DNA of 64,000 nt, taken from Lachnospiraceae bacterium (GTDB taxonomy: Bacteria > Bacillota > Clostridia > Lachnospirales > Lachnospiraceae). The translations under genes were made by a program, and so were the position numbers. The notes below the pieces were generated by a model. That model was given only the letters and a program-made list of their open reading frames with translations, searched no databases and was not told the origin of the DNA. The DNA lies in the NCBI GenBank assembly GCA_017395635.1, contig JAFQOE010000029.1:27315-91314 (forward strand), in the 5' to 3' direction. Shown here piece after piece: positions 36,545-45,436 of the stretch; position 1 is the first letter of the stretch, and the number at the start of each line of letters is the position of its first letter.

Positions 36545-37381
36545 ATGGAAAAGGAAACTTCTGCAAAGAAGCCAGAGAAAGAAAAATTCACGTTGATTGA
36601 CAGTTTGATTACAGCGATGTTTGTTCCGAAGGAATACAATAAGTTATTGAAACTTTCAACTGGAAAGATAATTCGTTACGTTTTTGCGGTGCTATTGCTG
36701 GTTTGTTTGATTCGATATGCAATTCCGAGTTTGGGTTCGATTGCCGGGCTTGGCGGGATGGAAGGCATTTTGATGAATGAGACACCGACATTTGCATTGG
36801 AAGATGGTAAGTTCTATTTGGAAGAGAAGATAGAACAAGTAGATGAGGTATCTGCAGTTTGCTTAATAATTGATACTACGGTAGAGGAATATACCAAAGA
36901 AGATGTTCCTGCGAATATGATGCAGGCGGTTATGATTAGTCAAAGCAATATGCTTGTATATAATTCGCTGTATGGTTTGGGGGCTATGGTGGAATCCCAA
37001 AGGTTTGAAGATTGGAAAGATTTAACTATAACCAATCGAACAGTTGCAGATATGAGTGGATTTATCTATGTGGGATTATTGTTCGTGTTCGTCATAGTCT
37101 GGTTTGCTTCTATGGTGGAGTATTTACTGATGTCCTTTTTTTATGGTGGGATTACCTATCTGTTTGTAAAGGCAGTAATTCCCAATCTTACGTTTAGAAC
37201 AGCATATAAGACGGCTGTGTTTGCTCAGACCATTGGTTTGATTGTTGAGTCGATTACCTATAGCCTTGGAATGGAAACATTATATATGGCTGGTGGATTT
37301 TTCAATATATTTATAACGGTATCGCTGATGAATAAGGCAATTGTTAAATTTAAAATAAATGATGAAATATCTAGAGGATGA
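36545..37381 (+). CDS. Multi-pass membrane protein (DUF1189-like)
   Basis: 278 residues. A soluble N-terminus is followed by a TM (about 44-62), an extracytoplasmic region of about 110 residues, and four or five TM segments (175-265) with FFYGGITYLFVKAVI. The arrangement resembles DUF1189/Yip1-like proteins, but identity is uncertain. It begins 51 bases after the sensor stop and may be cotranscribed with it. Confidence 0.6.
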   Translation: MEKETSAKKPEKEKFTLIDSLITAMFVPKEYNKLLKLSTGKIIRYVFAVLLLVCLIRYAIPSLGSIAGLGGMEGILMNETPTFALEDGKFYLEEKIEQVDEVSAVCLIIDTTVEEYTKEDVPANMMQAVMISQSNMLVYNSLYGLGAMVESQRFEDWKDLTITNRTVADMSGFIYVGLLFVFVIVWFASMVEYLLMSFFYGGITYLFVKAVIPNLTFRTAYKTAVFAQTIGLIVESITYSLGMETLYMAGGFFNIFITVSLMNKAIVKFKINDEISRG

Positions 37382-37412
37382 ATACGAAGTTATATGAGAT
37401 GCAATCATAATG

Positions 37413-37452
37413 AAAGCATATATCAGTATAGAAGCTTGATATATGCTTTTTG
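37413..37452. terminator. Terminator between DUF1189-like and CYTH genes
   Basis: AAAGCATATATCA pairs with TGATATATGCTTT, followed by TT and then GCTTT; usable in both directions. Confidence 0.85.
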
Positions 37453-37472
37453 CTTTATAGGATATAAGATTG

Positions 37473-37976
37473 TTATTCTTGGAAACGTGTGTCTAAAGTG
37501 TTTAATAAGTTTTTGATATCATCCATATTCATTGTACTGAGTGTAGAATTATGGAATGTGTTTTCATTGGTTACATCCGGTCCGAACCAATCTGGTGAAT
37601 TGTAGGAAAAAGCACTTTCTTCGTTTGGAAATTCTACTTCTGCTATATATAATCCATCAAAAATGCCTGAGAAAATATCAAGTTCTATAGTGAGGTTTTC
37701 CTTTTCGGGAATTTTGTAACGGGTTTTTGCGATAATGTTGCCATCTGTTTTCGTAAGTAGTTTCTTGTACGCTTCTTTTGTTAGTGGGAATTCTACTTCC
37801 TCACGCGTCATTAAACCCTGACCTTTGTAAGTTAAAATGTATGTATCATCCTTTTGTCGGATGCGTAGAACCGGTTCGGTTAAAATGTAAGCTTGTTCTA
37901 ATTGATGATGAGGATATTGTTCCAAATTGTCAGGGAGATCTTCTTTTTTTATTAAATATTTTCTTTCGATTTCCAT
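37473..37976 (-). CDS. CYTH-domain protein (triphosphate tunnel metalloenzyme)
   Basis: 167 residues with the ExExK motif (MEIERKYLI) at the N-terminus, RIRQKDDTYILTYKG, RxxxxEVEFPL and IELDIFSG, all placed as in CYTH proteins that bind triphosphates in a beta tunnel. Activity could be triphosphatase or adenylate-cyclase-like. Single gene, convergent with the membrane-protein gene. Confidence 0.88.
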   Translation of the reverse strand: MEIERKYLIKKEDLPDNLEQYPHHQLEQAYILTEPVLRIRQKDDTYILTYKGQGLMTREEVEFPLTKEAYKKLLTKTDGNIIAKTRYKIPEKENLTIELDIFSGIFDGLYIAEVEFPNEESAFSYNSPDWFGPDVTNENTFHNSTLSTMNMDDIKNLLNTLDTRFQE

Positions 37977-38052
37977 AAGTATTCCACCTCGTTTATATTA
38001 AAATTGTTGTAATAAGGTAATCTATGATTAAGGCTATCATACTTTGGATAAA

Positions 38053-38081
38053 TTGACAAATACATTCTGATAACATAGAAT
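38053..38081 (+). promoter_or_regulatory. Promoter of the DJ-1-like gene
   Basis: TTGACA (38053-38058) and TAGAAT (38076-38081), 17-base spacing. The leader repeat begins about 10 bases after the -10. Confidence 0.75.
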
Positions 38082-38091
38082 AACTGTAACT

Positions 38092-38118
38092 GTGAAGGTA
38101 CTGAATAGTTACGAATAA
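38092..38118 (+). repeat. Leader repeat, copy 1 (possible MKVLNSYE peptide)
   Basis: GTG AAG GTA CTG AAT AGT TAC GAA TAA lies right at the predicted 5' end of the transcript. The same sequence, with slight changes, recurs at 38722 and 58690. It can be read as an eight-codon peptide or as a nucleic acid motif; no ribosome site is seen before it. Confidence 0.5.
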
Positions 38119-38148
38119 CGAATAGTTGAGAATTTGGAGGTTGGGATT

Positions 38149-38700
38149 ATGAAGAAAGCATATTTGTTTTTGGCGACAGGATTTGAAGAAGTTGAAGCTT
38201 TAACGGTAGTTGATATTTTGAGACGTGGTGGAGTAGATTGTAAAATGATTTCTATTACAGGAGATTATGATGTAATAGGTTCTCATGCAATTACAATTCG
38301 TGCGGATCAACTGTTTGAAGAAAAGGATTTAACAGATGCACAGATGCTGATTATGCCGGGTGGGATTCCGGGAACACCGAATTTAAAAGCGCATGTAGGA
38401 TTAGAGAAATTAATTAATAATTATGCAGAAGATGGAAAATATCTTGCGGCAGTGTGTGCAGCACCTACCATTTATGGTGAGATGGGCTTATTAGAAGGAA
38501 AGAAAGCGACCTGTTATCCTGGAATGGAGGATGGTCTAAAGGGTGCAACTGCATTAGAAGATGCTGTAGTATGTGATGGACAGTATATTACCAGTCGAGG
38601 AATGGGAACTTCTATTGAATTTGGGTTGGCATTACTAGAGAAGTTTACAGACAAGGAAACGACACAGAATATGGGAATGAAAATCGTATACAATGTTTGA
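38149..38700 (+). CDS. DJ-1/PfpI family protein
   Basis: 183 residues: FATGFEEVEALTVVDILRRG-like N-terminus, the nucleophile-elbow cysteine in LAAVCAAPTIYGEMG, and YPGMEDGLKGA. It fits the DJ-1/YajL group (possible protein or metabolite repair or stress role). GGAGG lies 9 bases before ATG 38149; an in-frame ATG 15 bases earlier is less likely. Confidence 0.9.
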   Translation: MKKAYLFLATGFEEVEALTVVDILRRGGVDCKMISITGDYDVIGSHAITIRADQLFEEKDLTDAQMLIMPGGIPGTPNLKAHVGLEKLINNYAEDGKYLAAVCAAPTIYGEMGLLEGKKATCYPGMEDGLKGATALEDAVVCDGQYITSRGMGTSIEFGLALLEKFTDKETTQNMGMKIVYNV

Positions 38701-38721
38701 AAAGAAAGATGAATGATAACT

Positions 38722-38763
38722 ATGAAGGTATTGAATGGTTACGATGAATTCAAAAATGCTTGA
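38722..38763 (+). repeat. Leader repeat, copy 2 (possible MKVLNGYDEFKNA peptide)
   Basis: ATG AAG GTA TTG AAT GGT TAC GAT continues to a TGA after 13 codons, 14 bases before the helicase start. The core matches copies 1 and 3 with a few substitutions. Confidence 0.45.
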
Positions 38764-38777
38764 ATGAGGATAAGATT

Positions 38778-41147
38778 ATGTATCAGATGAAGATATCGGT
38801 ACGAGGACTTGTGGAATTCATATTTCGAAGTGGAGATATTGCCAGTGGAGAGGGCTCATTTTCTAAGGAAGCAATGGCGGAAGGTAGTAGAATACACCGC
38901 AAGATACAAGGGAAAATGGGCCTTAATTATAATGCAGAGGTACCTTTGAAATTTGATGTGATTCGACCGGATTTTGTGTTGACAATTGAAGGTAGAGCAG
39001 ATGGAATTATCACAGAAGACGATGGCGTTATAATTGATGAAATTAAGGGTATTTACAAGAAGCTTGAGTATGTGCAAGAACCAATTTATGTTCATAAAGC
39101 TCAGGCTATGTGTTATGCCTATATTTATGCACTGCAGAATGAATTAGAGACAATTTCGGTACAGATGACATACTGTAATTTAGATACAGAGGAAGTCAAA
39201 CGTTTTACAGAAACATTTACAATTGAATATCTAAAGGAATGGTTTCACAATCTGGTAGATGAATATTGTAAATGGGCGCAGTTTGAGGTAGATAATCGTA
39301 CTTTGCGCAATGAAAGCATTGCGAATTTGGAGTTTCCATATTCATATCGGGCAGGTCAGCGGGATATGGTTGGTTCCGTATATCTTTCTATTAAGCGAAG
39401 GCAGAATTTGTTTGTGCAGGCGCCTACTGGGATTGGTAAGACGATGGGGGCATTATTTCCAACAATTAAGGCGATGGGAGATGGATACGGAGAAAAGCTA
39501 TTCTATTTGACGGCTAAAACGATTGCCAGAGGTGTGGCAGTGGACGGTTTGGAAACACTTCGGAAGAATGGTTTGCATTTTCGGAGTGTACTGCTTACAG
39601 CCAAGGAAAAAATATGTCCAATGGATGAGATGAACTGTGAACCTGAGTATTGTCCTTATGCAAAAGGACATTTTAATCGTATCAATCAAGCAGTGTATGA
39701 TTGTATTACGCATGAGGTAAATGTGACGCGAGACGTGTTGTTAGAATATGCCAATAAGCATATGGTTTGTCCTTTTGAAATGGGATTAGATGTAAGTTTG
39801 TTTGTGGATGGAATTATATGTGATTACAACTATGTGTTTGACCCAAAGGTAAAGTTGCGCAGGTATTTTGCTGAAGGAGCAAAAGGAGATTTTCTGTTTT
39901 TGGTAGACGAAGCACATAACCTGGTAGACCGGGCATCCGCGATGTATAGTGCGGAAATTTACAAAGAAGATTTTTTGAATATGCGTAAATTGCTACTTCC
40001 TTACAATGCAAAGCTTGGGAAATTGCTGGGTACATGTAATAAGGAAATGCTTAATTTGAAGAAGGAATGTGATAACGAAAAGAGATATGCATTGATTCCG
40101 GATATAGGAAGTTTGTATTTGAATTTGTTGCGCGTACACACACATTTGGAATCTTTTATGGAAGAAAGCAAAGAGATTACGGCATTGAAACCACATAAAG
40201 ATGAAATATTAGATTTCTATTTTCGGATAAACCAGTTTCTGAATATATATGAATTGATGGATGAAAGTTATGAAATATATGGGGAACAGGTAAACGACAA
40301 ATCCTTTATGGTGAAGTTATATTGTATTCATCCGGCTAATAACCTAAGTGAGTGTATTGAGAAAGGAAATGCAACGGTTTTCTTTTCCGCTACGATGTTG
40401 CCGATTAATTATTATAAAGAATTACTTCATAATGATGAGAATGATTATGCAATTTATATACCGTCACCATTTCCGAAAGCAAATCGTAGGATTTTTGCAG
40501 GAGTGGATGTTAGTAGCCGGTATAAACTTCGAGGTCCAAAACAGTATGAGAAAATGGCTCGTTATCTGGATTTGTTGGTAAAGAGCAAAGAGGGAAATTA
40601 TATGGCATTTTTTCCTTCTTATAAAATGTTAAATGATGTTTATGAGACGGCAATGGAATTGGGTCTGTTGTTAGGGATTAAGGTAATATGTCAGACTACT
40701 CATTTAACGGAAGAAGAACGTGAACAGTTCTTGGAGGAGTTTCGGAATGCCAAAGAAGCAGTGTTAGGCTTCTGTATTCTTGGAGGAATTTTTTCGGAGG
40801 GAATTGATTTGGTAGGGGATTATCTGATTGGTGCGGCAATTATTGGAACGGGGCTTCCGATGGTATGCAATGAAAGAGAAATTCAGCAAAATTTCTTTGC
40901 GACGCGCGAGAACAAAGGATTTGAATATGCGTATCTCTATCCGGGAATGAATAAGGTACAGCAGGCAGCAGGGCGCGTAGTGCGCACGATGGAAGATAAA
41001 GGAATTATTTTGTTGTTAGATGAGCGATTTGTATCACAACAAGTGGTAAGTACTTTTCCAATGGAATGGGAAGATTATGATATTGTTACACTTGGTACGG
41101 TAGAGAAAAAAATGAGTGCGTTTTGGTCGCATTTGCATGTGGAATGA
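38778..41147 (+). CDS. XPD/DinG-like helicase with N-terminal PD-(D/E)XK nuclease
   Basis: 789 residues. The N-terminus (about 60-150) has a RecB-like nuclease core: GRADGIITEDDG, VIIDEIKG and a following KAQAMCYAY. The helicase has Walker A (APTGIGKT, about 212-219), DEAH (LVDEAHNL) and the C-terminal QAAGRVVRT motif. Four cysteines at about C280, C287, C292 and C331 would hold a 4Fe-4S cluster as in XPD/DinG. It probably acts in DNA repair on branched substrates. ATG 38778 follows a GAGG; an in-frame TTG at 38760 is less likely. Confidence 0.88.
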   Translation: MYQMKISVRGLVEFIFRSGDIASGEGSFSKEAMAEGSRIHRKIQGKMGLNYNAEVPLKFDVIRPDFVLTIEGRADGIITEDDGVIIDEIKGIYKKLEYVQEPIYVHKAQAMCYAYIYALQNELETISVQMTYCNLDTEEVKRFTETFTIEYLKEWFHNLVDEYCKWAQFEVDNRTLRNESIANLEFPYSYRAGQRDMVGSVYLSIKRRQNLFVQAPTGIGKTMGALFPTIKAMGDGYGEKLFYLTAKTIARGVAVDGLETLRKNGLHFRSVLLTAKEKICPMDEMNCEPEYCPYAKGHFNRINQAVYDCITHEVNVTRDVLLEYANKHMVCPFEMGLDVSLFVDGIICDYNYVFDPKVKLRRYFAEGAKGDFLFLVDEAHNLVDRASAMYSAEIYKEDFLNMRKLLLPYNAKLGKLLGTCNKEMLNLKKECDNEKRYALIPDIGSLYLNLLRVHTHLESFMEESKEITALKPHKDEILDFYFRINQFLNIYELMDESYEIYGEQVNDKSFMVKLYCIHPANNLSECIEKGNATVFFSATMLPINYYKELLHNDENDYAIYIPSPFPKANRRIFAGVDVSSRYKLRGPKQYEKMARYLDLLVKSKEGNYMAFFPSYKMLNDVYETAMELGLLLGIKVICQTTHLTEEEREQFLEEFRNAKEAVLGFCILGGIFSEGIDLVGDYLIGAAIIGTGLPMVCNEREIQQNFFATRENKGFEYAYLYPGMNKVQQAAGRVVRTMEDKGIILLLDERFVSQQVVSTFPMEWEDYDIVTLGTVEKKMSAFWSHLHVE

Positions 41148-41260
41148 AAAAGGAGTATAATTGGTCATAGTTGTGATGAATGGAAAACGATTGACACATT
41201 GATTACACAATTGAGTGAGATACTTTGAACGTGTATGATGTATTCATATTGGAGGAACAG

Positions 41261-42100
41261 ATGAGAAGATTATTTGTAAGTGACTTAGATGGGACATTAT
41301 TGAATAGTGAAGCACAGATTAGTGAAGAAACGCTTAAGATTATTAATGAGGGGATTGAACGTGGGTTGGATTTTACAATATCTACAGCACGTACGCCTAC
41401 CACAGCGCTTAAAATTATTGAAAAATTGAATTTGCAACTTCCTATTATGATGATGAACGGAGTTCTTATTTATGATATTGTTTTTAAGCAGTATATTAAG
41501 AAAGAAGTCATGGATTCCAATATTATTATGGTATTGTTAGGATTAATTAAGCTCAAAGGTCTTAATTGTTTTTTGTATGGATTAGACAATAATCAATTTG
41601 TTGCATATTATGATAGTGTAGAGTCTACATCTTTGAATTATTTTCGTAATGAGCGTATTATGAAATATGATAAGAAGTTTACTGAGGTGGAAGACTTAAG
41701 TTTAGTTGCAGGAAGAGATATCATTTATTGTATGCTTCGCGAGCCGAAGGAAAAACTGGAGGCGTTATATCGTGAGCTTTCTGTTGTTAAAGGAGTGAAA
41801 GCTGAGTTTTATCCGGATATTTATAGCGATAATTATTATATGTTAGAAATCTACAGTGATAAGGCTTCCAAAAAAGAGGCAGTGAATTATCTTCGTGGAA
41901 CTAGTAGATATGACAGTGTGATTGGATTTGGTGATAATTTGAATGATAAGGCGTTGGTGGAAGCGAGTGATTATTTCTATGCGGTTGCCAATGCGCATCC
42001 GCAAATTCAGGAATTGGCAGATGCGGTGATACCATCCAATGATGAGGATGGGGTTGCTCGTTTTATTCAGCAGATGATGAGAACGGGGGAAATGGAGTAG
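41261..42100 (+). CDS. HAD-superfamily Cof-type phosphatase
   Basis: 279 residues. Motif I SDLDGTLL, motif II (FTISTAR), motif IV (IGFGDNLNDKALVEAS) and a C2-type cap (about 85-190). GGAGG lies before ATG 41261, which is preferred over the in-frame ATG 36 bases upstream. Two bases separate it from murF, so the two are coupled; the substrate is unknown. Confidence 0.86.
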   Translation: MRRLFVSDLDGTLLNSEAQISEETLKIINEGIERGLDFTISTARTPTTALKIIEKLNLQLPIMMMNGVLIYDIVFKQYIKKEVMDSNIIMVLLGLIKLKGLNCFLYGLDNNQFVAYYDSVESTSLNYFRNERIMKYDKKFTEVEDLSLVAGRDIIYCMLREPKEKLEALYRELSVVKGVKAEFYPDIYSDNYYMLEIYSDKASKKEAVNYLRGTSRYDSVIGFGDNLNDKALVEASDYFYAVANAHPQIQELADAVIPSNDEDGVARFIQQMMRTGEME

Positions 42101-42102
42101 TT

Positions 42103-43476
42103 ATGGAAAATATAACAGTGAAAGATATTGTGGAAATGACAGGTGGAATTTTAATGTGTGGAGATGAGAATACACCTGTTACAGATATTTGTATTAATTC
42201 AAAGGAAATTAAAGAGGGAGATCTGTTTGTTCCAATTATTGGAGAACGTGTAGATGCGCATCGTTTTATTGAATCTGCATTGGAAATCGGTGCTGCAACG
42301 TTAACGTCTCAACACAATGGAGTGGTGGTTGCGGAAAAACCTTATATTCGAGTGGATGATACAGTAGATGCATTGCAAAGAATTGGTGCTGCCATTCGAA
42401 ACAGGTATGATTTACCGATTGTTGCAGTAACTGGAAGTGTTGGAAAAACTACAACAAGAGAGATGATTACCCATGCGTTAGCATCTGCAAAAAAGACTTT
42501 TCATACTGCAAAGAACTTTAATTCACAAATAGGTGTGCCAATTACACTTTCTAAGATGAGCAGTGATGATGAGATTGCCGTTCTTGAATTGGGAATTAGT
42601 GAAGAAGGACAGATGGACATTTTGTCAGAGTTGGTTCGTCCGGATATGGCAGTGGTAACAACGATTGGTGTTGCGCATATTGAATTTATGAAAACTCAGG
42701 AGAATATTCGTAAGCAGAAGCTTAGTGTGGTTCATTTTATGAAAGACGGTGGAACCCTCTTCTTAAACGGTGACGATGCGCTGTTGAAAGATGCTGTAAA
42801 TGCTGAGAATCTGACCTGTCGAACTTTGTTCTATGGAACGGAAGATTGGTGTGATTACTATGCGAAAGATATTGTATATCATGACAGTTATACAACTTTT
42901 ACTTGTGTACATGGTGCGGAGGAAGTATCTGTAGAATTGAATTCTTTAGGAAAACACAATGTGGGGAACTGCGTAGTGGCCTTGGCTGTGGCTAATGAGA
43001 ATGGTATTCCGATGTCAGTAGCAGCAAAAGAATTTTCATCATTTGAAGGACAGCGTCAGCAAATTATTCGAATTGAGAATAAATTTACTATGATTGATGA
43101 CACTTATAATGCAAGTCCGGATTCAATGAAGGCAAGTATTAATGTGTTGTGTGATATGCCATGTGAAGGAAAAAGAGTGGCTGTTCTTGGTGATATGTTT
43201 GAATTGGGTGACAATGAGATTCGCTACCATAAGGAGATTGGTGAATTCTTATTGGATAAAACATTGGATGAAGTTGTGGTTTTAGGTGAACTGGCTCAGA
43301 ATATTAAACAGGTAATTGAAGCGAATGAAACGAATATAAAGGTGTATACATTTACCGACAATGAAGAGGCGGCAATTTACTTAATGGCGACTATGAAACC
43401 GGAAGACATTGTGTTGATTAAAGCATCAAATGGAATGAATTTGAAAGAAATAGTCAATATATTGAAAGCCGAATAA
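42103..43476 (+). CDS. murF: UDP-MurNAc-tripeptide--D-Ala-D-Ala ligase
   Basis: 457 residues. Mur-ligase layout: N-terminal UDP-binding part, ATP loop VTGSVGKTTTREM (about 108-120), NFNSQIGVP, and a C-terminal domain with DDTYNASPDSMKASI and LGDMFELG. It adds D-Ala-D-Ala to the peptidoglycan precursor in the cytoplasm. Confidence 0.94.
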   Translation: MENITVKDIVEMTGGILMCGDENTPVTDICINSKEIKEGDLFVPIIGERVDAHRFIESALEIGAATLTSQHNGVVVAEKPYIRVDDTVDALQRIGAAIRNRYDLPIVAVTGSVGKTTTREMITHALASAKKTFHTAKNFNSQIGVPITLSKMSSDDEIAVLELGISEEGQMDILSELVRPDMAVVTTIGVAHIEFMKTQENIRKQKLSVVHFMKDGGTLFLNGDDALLKDAVNAENLTCRTLFYGTEDWCDYYAKDIVYHDSYTTFTCVHGAEEVSVELNSLGKHNVGNCVVALAVANENGIPMSVAAKEFSSFEGQRQQIIRIENKFTMIDDTYNASPDSMKASINVLCDMPCEGKRVAVLGDMFELGDNEIRYHKEIGEFLLDKTLDEVVVLGELAQNIKQVIEANETNIKVYTFTDNEEAAIYLMATMKPEDIVLIKASNGMNLKEIVNILKAE

Positions 43477-43480
43477 AGAG

Positions 43481-43525
43481 AAACCTAAGTGTTAGAATGA
43501 TATTTCTAAGGCTTAGGTTTTTCTT
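43481..43525 (+). terminator. Terminator after murF
   Basis: AAACCTAAGTGTTAGAA pairs with TTTCTAAGGCTTAGGTTT (small mismatches), followed by TTCTTA. Confidence 0.85.
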
Positions 43526-43627
43526 ACTTTTAACTGTTAATAATCAACTGTTTAAATCTTAGAAATGTTAAAGTATTAGAATGAAATCGAATTAATAGAA
43601 TTTATTAAATAAAAATGATAAAATGTA

Positions 43628-43676
43628 TTGACATAAAATGTTAGTAATGATAATATAATAACAGTAATCATTACTA
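43628..43676 (+). promoter_or_regulatory. Rubrerythrin promoter with inverted-repeat operator
   Basis: TTGACA (43628-43633) with two overlapping -10 candidates (GATAAT 43649-43654; TATAAT 43654-43659). A perfect 10-bp inverted repeat TAGTAATGAT (43642-43651) / ATCATTACTA (43667-43676) brackets the -10. The right arm includes the palindrome GTAATCATTAC. The form fits a Fur/PerR-type box, fitting for a peroxide-defence gene. Confidence 0.65.
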
Positions 43677-43765
43677 TTTGTAATGGCTACATTTTTAGAT
43701 TAGGAAGCTCGTAATATTATATTAAGCGAAGCAGAAATATATTATATGAAAAGGAGAATAAGATT

Positions 43766-44308
43766 ATGGCAAAGTATGTATGTAGTGTTTGTGGTTATGT
43801 TCATGAAGGAGATTCAGCACCGGAGCAGTGCCCGGTATGTAAGGTAGGACCTGAGAAATTTACAGAGCAGGGTGAAGAAAAGACTTGGGCTGCAGAACAC
43901 GTGGTAGGTGTAGCACAGGGTGTACCGGAAGATATTATTATGGACTTGCGAGCTAACTTTGAAGGTGAGTGCTCTGAGGTAGGTATGTATCTTGCAATGG
44001 CAAGAGTTGCTCACAGAGAGGGATATCCGGAAATCGGTCTTTACTGGGAGAAGGCAGCTTGGGAAGAAGCAGAACATGCTGCTAAGTTTGCAGAACTTTT
44101 AGGTGAAGTATTAACAGATTCAACAAAGAAGAATCTTGAGATGAGAGTAGATGCAGAGAATGGTGCCACAGCAGGTAAGTTTGATCTTGCTAAGCGCGCT
44201 AAAGAATTAAACCTTGACGCTATCCACGATACCGTGCATGAAATGGCTAGGGATGAGGCAAGACATGGTAAGGCTTTTGAGGGATTGCTTAAGAGATACT
44301 TTTCGTAA
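43766..44308 (+). CDS. Rubrerythrin, reverse type (rubredoxin domain first)
   Basis: 180 residues. The rubredoxin domain is N-terminal (CSVCG at C6/C9; CPVCK at C22/C25), followed by a four-helix diiron domain with [26 protein letters not shown] and [13 protein letters not shown]. Such proteins reduce hydrogen peroxide and help anaerobes survive oxygen. The last third of the gene is part of the element's left end: from 44187 on, the sequence repeats at 52099. The gene is therefore kept intact by the inserted element. Confidence 0.93.
   Translation: MAKYVCSVCGYVHEGDSAPEQCPVCKVGPEKFTEQGEEKTWAAEHVVGVAQGVPEDIIMDLRANFEGECSEVGMYLAMARVAHREGYPEIGLYWEKAAWEEAEHAAKFAELLGEVLTDSTKKNLEMRVDAENGATAGKFDLAKRAKELNLDAIHDTVHEMARDEARHGKAFEGLLKRYFS
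44187..44259. repeat. attL: 73-bp direct repeat in the rubrerythrin gene
   Basis: These 73 bases (TTGCTAAGCGCGCTAAAG...) are identical to 52099-52171. Beyond it the two copies stay similar through the terminator but differ mainly at third codon positions, so the recombination crossover lies within the identical part. Confidence 0.93.
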
Positions 44309-44345
44309 GAAGAAATGTAGGAAAATCAATAAGTTACAGAGTTTT

Positions 44346-44383
44346 GAGAGGATAAGTTAGAAGTGACTTGTCCTCTTTTTTTT
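44346..44383 (+). terminator. Terminator of the rubrerythrin gene (left copy)
   Basis: AGAGGATAAGT pairs with ACTTGTCCTCT, followed by T8. A matching terminator follows the right remnant (52259-52294). Confidence 0.88.
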
Positions 44384-44402
44384 GAGAAAAAAGTGGAAGA
44401 AA

Positions 44403-44553
44403 AGTGTACCTTTTTGCCTTTTTTATTCTTCTAACATGTCAAAAGTGTACCTTAAAAAAAGTGTACTTTTTTACAAGGAGATTTTACATCATAAAGCAAG
44501 TAATTACAAGGGTTAACATCTATTTACATCTTAAAAAAACATGTTACATCTTA
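44403..44553. repeat. Short direct repeats beside attL (possible integrase-arm or origin sites)
   Basis: AGTGTAC occurs three times (44403, 44444, 44460). TTACATC occurs three times (44484, 44524, 44544), plus TTAACATC (44513). Two TTACATCTTA copies are 20 bases apart, about two helical turns. Such spaced repeats beside an att core are typical of integrase-arm or initiator binding. Which one cannot be told from sequence alone. Confidence 0.55.
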
Positions 44554-44653
44554 TGAACAACTTATCTTGATTGATATATTTTGTAAGAGTTAGGACAAGT
44601 TAGTTGAATGTGCTATGAGGAATTTTGATGTTCTACAAAAGGAGAATATCAAA

Positions 44654-45079
44654 ATGGTTTCAAAAGCAACTAGAAACAAAATAGAAAAGGCATGGAATTA
44701 TAAATGTGCTATTTGTGATGCGAAAGATTATCTAGAAGTGCATCATTTAATATCAAAGTCGGAAGGGGGCAAGGATGATTTTGATAATCTTATTTTGTTG
44801 TGTTCCCGCTGCCATGCGGTTGTTCACAATAGGACATACAACCCAGATAATTACAAAGTCAATGCATCCATTAGTTATGATGCAGCTATTCCGATTCTAG
44901 AAAAGTATTTTGCAAATGAAATAGGAGCAAGAGAAACAAAGAACAAATTGAACTTATCAGAGAAAACGCATCTATCAGAGAGTTCTGTTTATAAGAGATA
45001 CAAGAGAGAACATAACATTGATAAGTTTTACAACAATGTTGATTTGGTTAATAGCAAAAGGAGAAAAACGGATGTATAA
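44654..45079 (+). CDS. HNH endonuclease-like protein
   Basis: 141 residues. HNH core: zinc cysteines CAICD and CSRCH flank LEVHHLISKSEGG and FDNLILLC, with the HH and N residues in place. The C-terminal part (about 85-125) looks like a helix-turn-helix for DNA binding (ETKNKLNLSEKTHLSESSVYKRYK). ATG 44654 is chosen because AAAGGAG precedes it; an upstream ATG at 44615 lacks one. First gene after the left end; could nick or cut DNA for element upkeep or defence. Confidence 0.8.
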   Translation: MVSKATRNKIEKAWNYKCAICDAKDYLEVHHLISKSEGGKDDFDNLILLCSRCHAVVHNRTYNPDNYKVNASISYDAAIPILEKYFANEIGARETKNKLNLSEKTHLSESSVYKRYKREHNIDKFYNNVDLVNSKRRKTDV

Positions 45080-45150
45080 GTTGTTAATGGATTACATGCA
45101 AACCTTAACCCAAGAACAAAAGTTGAAACTAATTATTAGCATTTATGAAG

Positions 45151-45169
45151 GCGGCGACAGCCGCTTTTT
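45151..45169 (+). terminator. Terminator after HNH gene
   Basis: GCGGC-GACA-GCCGC with T5 immediately after. Confidence 0.85.
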
Positions 45170-45243
45170 GTGTTAGTTGATGGTTTACATAATTTTATTT
45201 TTAAATAAATTTTTGATAAAATATATATAAGGAGTTAGAAAAA

Positions 45244-45423
45244 ATGGATAGAAAAAATCATTATGACTTCTGGAAATCCCAACAGGATAAAGAAGATATT
45301 TATTATCGGTATAGGATGAATGTTGAGCGGATAAGAGAGCAGCTACAAACAAAAGAAACGTTAGAAGAAGCGGCAGCAGCCGCCGCTGAAATCGAAAAAG
45401 AAATCAAGAAAATCTTTAGATGA
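45244..45423 (+). CDS. Small helical protein (59 aa)
   Basis: 59 residues, highly charged and helical (MDRKNHYDFWKSQQDKEDIY, then a run of six alanines and EIEKEIKKIFR). AAGGAG lies 9 bases before ATG 45244. It precedes the next gene by 13 bases and probably forms an operon with it. Coiled-coil character suggests a partner protein; no family recognised. Confidence 0.65.
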   Translation: MDRKNHYDFWKSQQDKEDIYYRYRMNVERIREQLQTKETLEEAAAAAAEIEKEIKKIFR

Positions 45424-45436
45424 AGAAGGAGAATGT

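Noticed and set aside
44403..44553. Repeats considered as a CRISPR array
   Set aside because: Units are only 7-10 bases, spacing is irregular and there are no cas genes.
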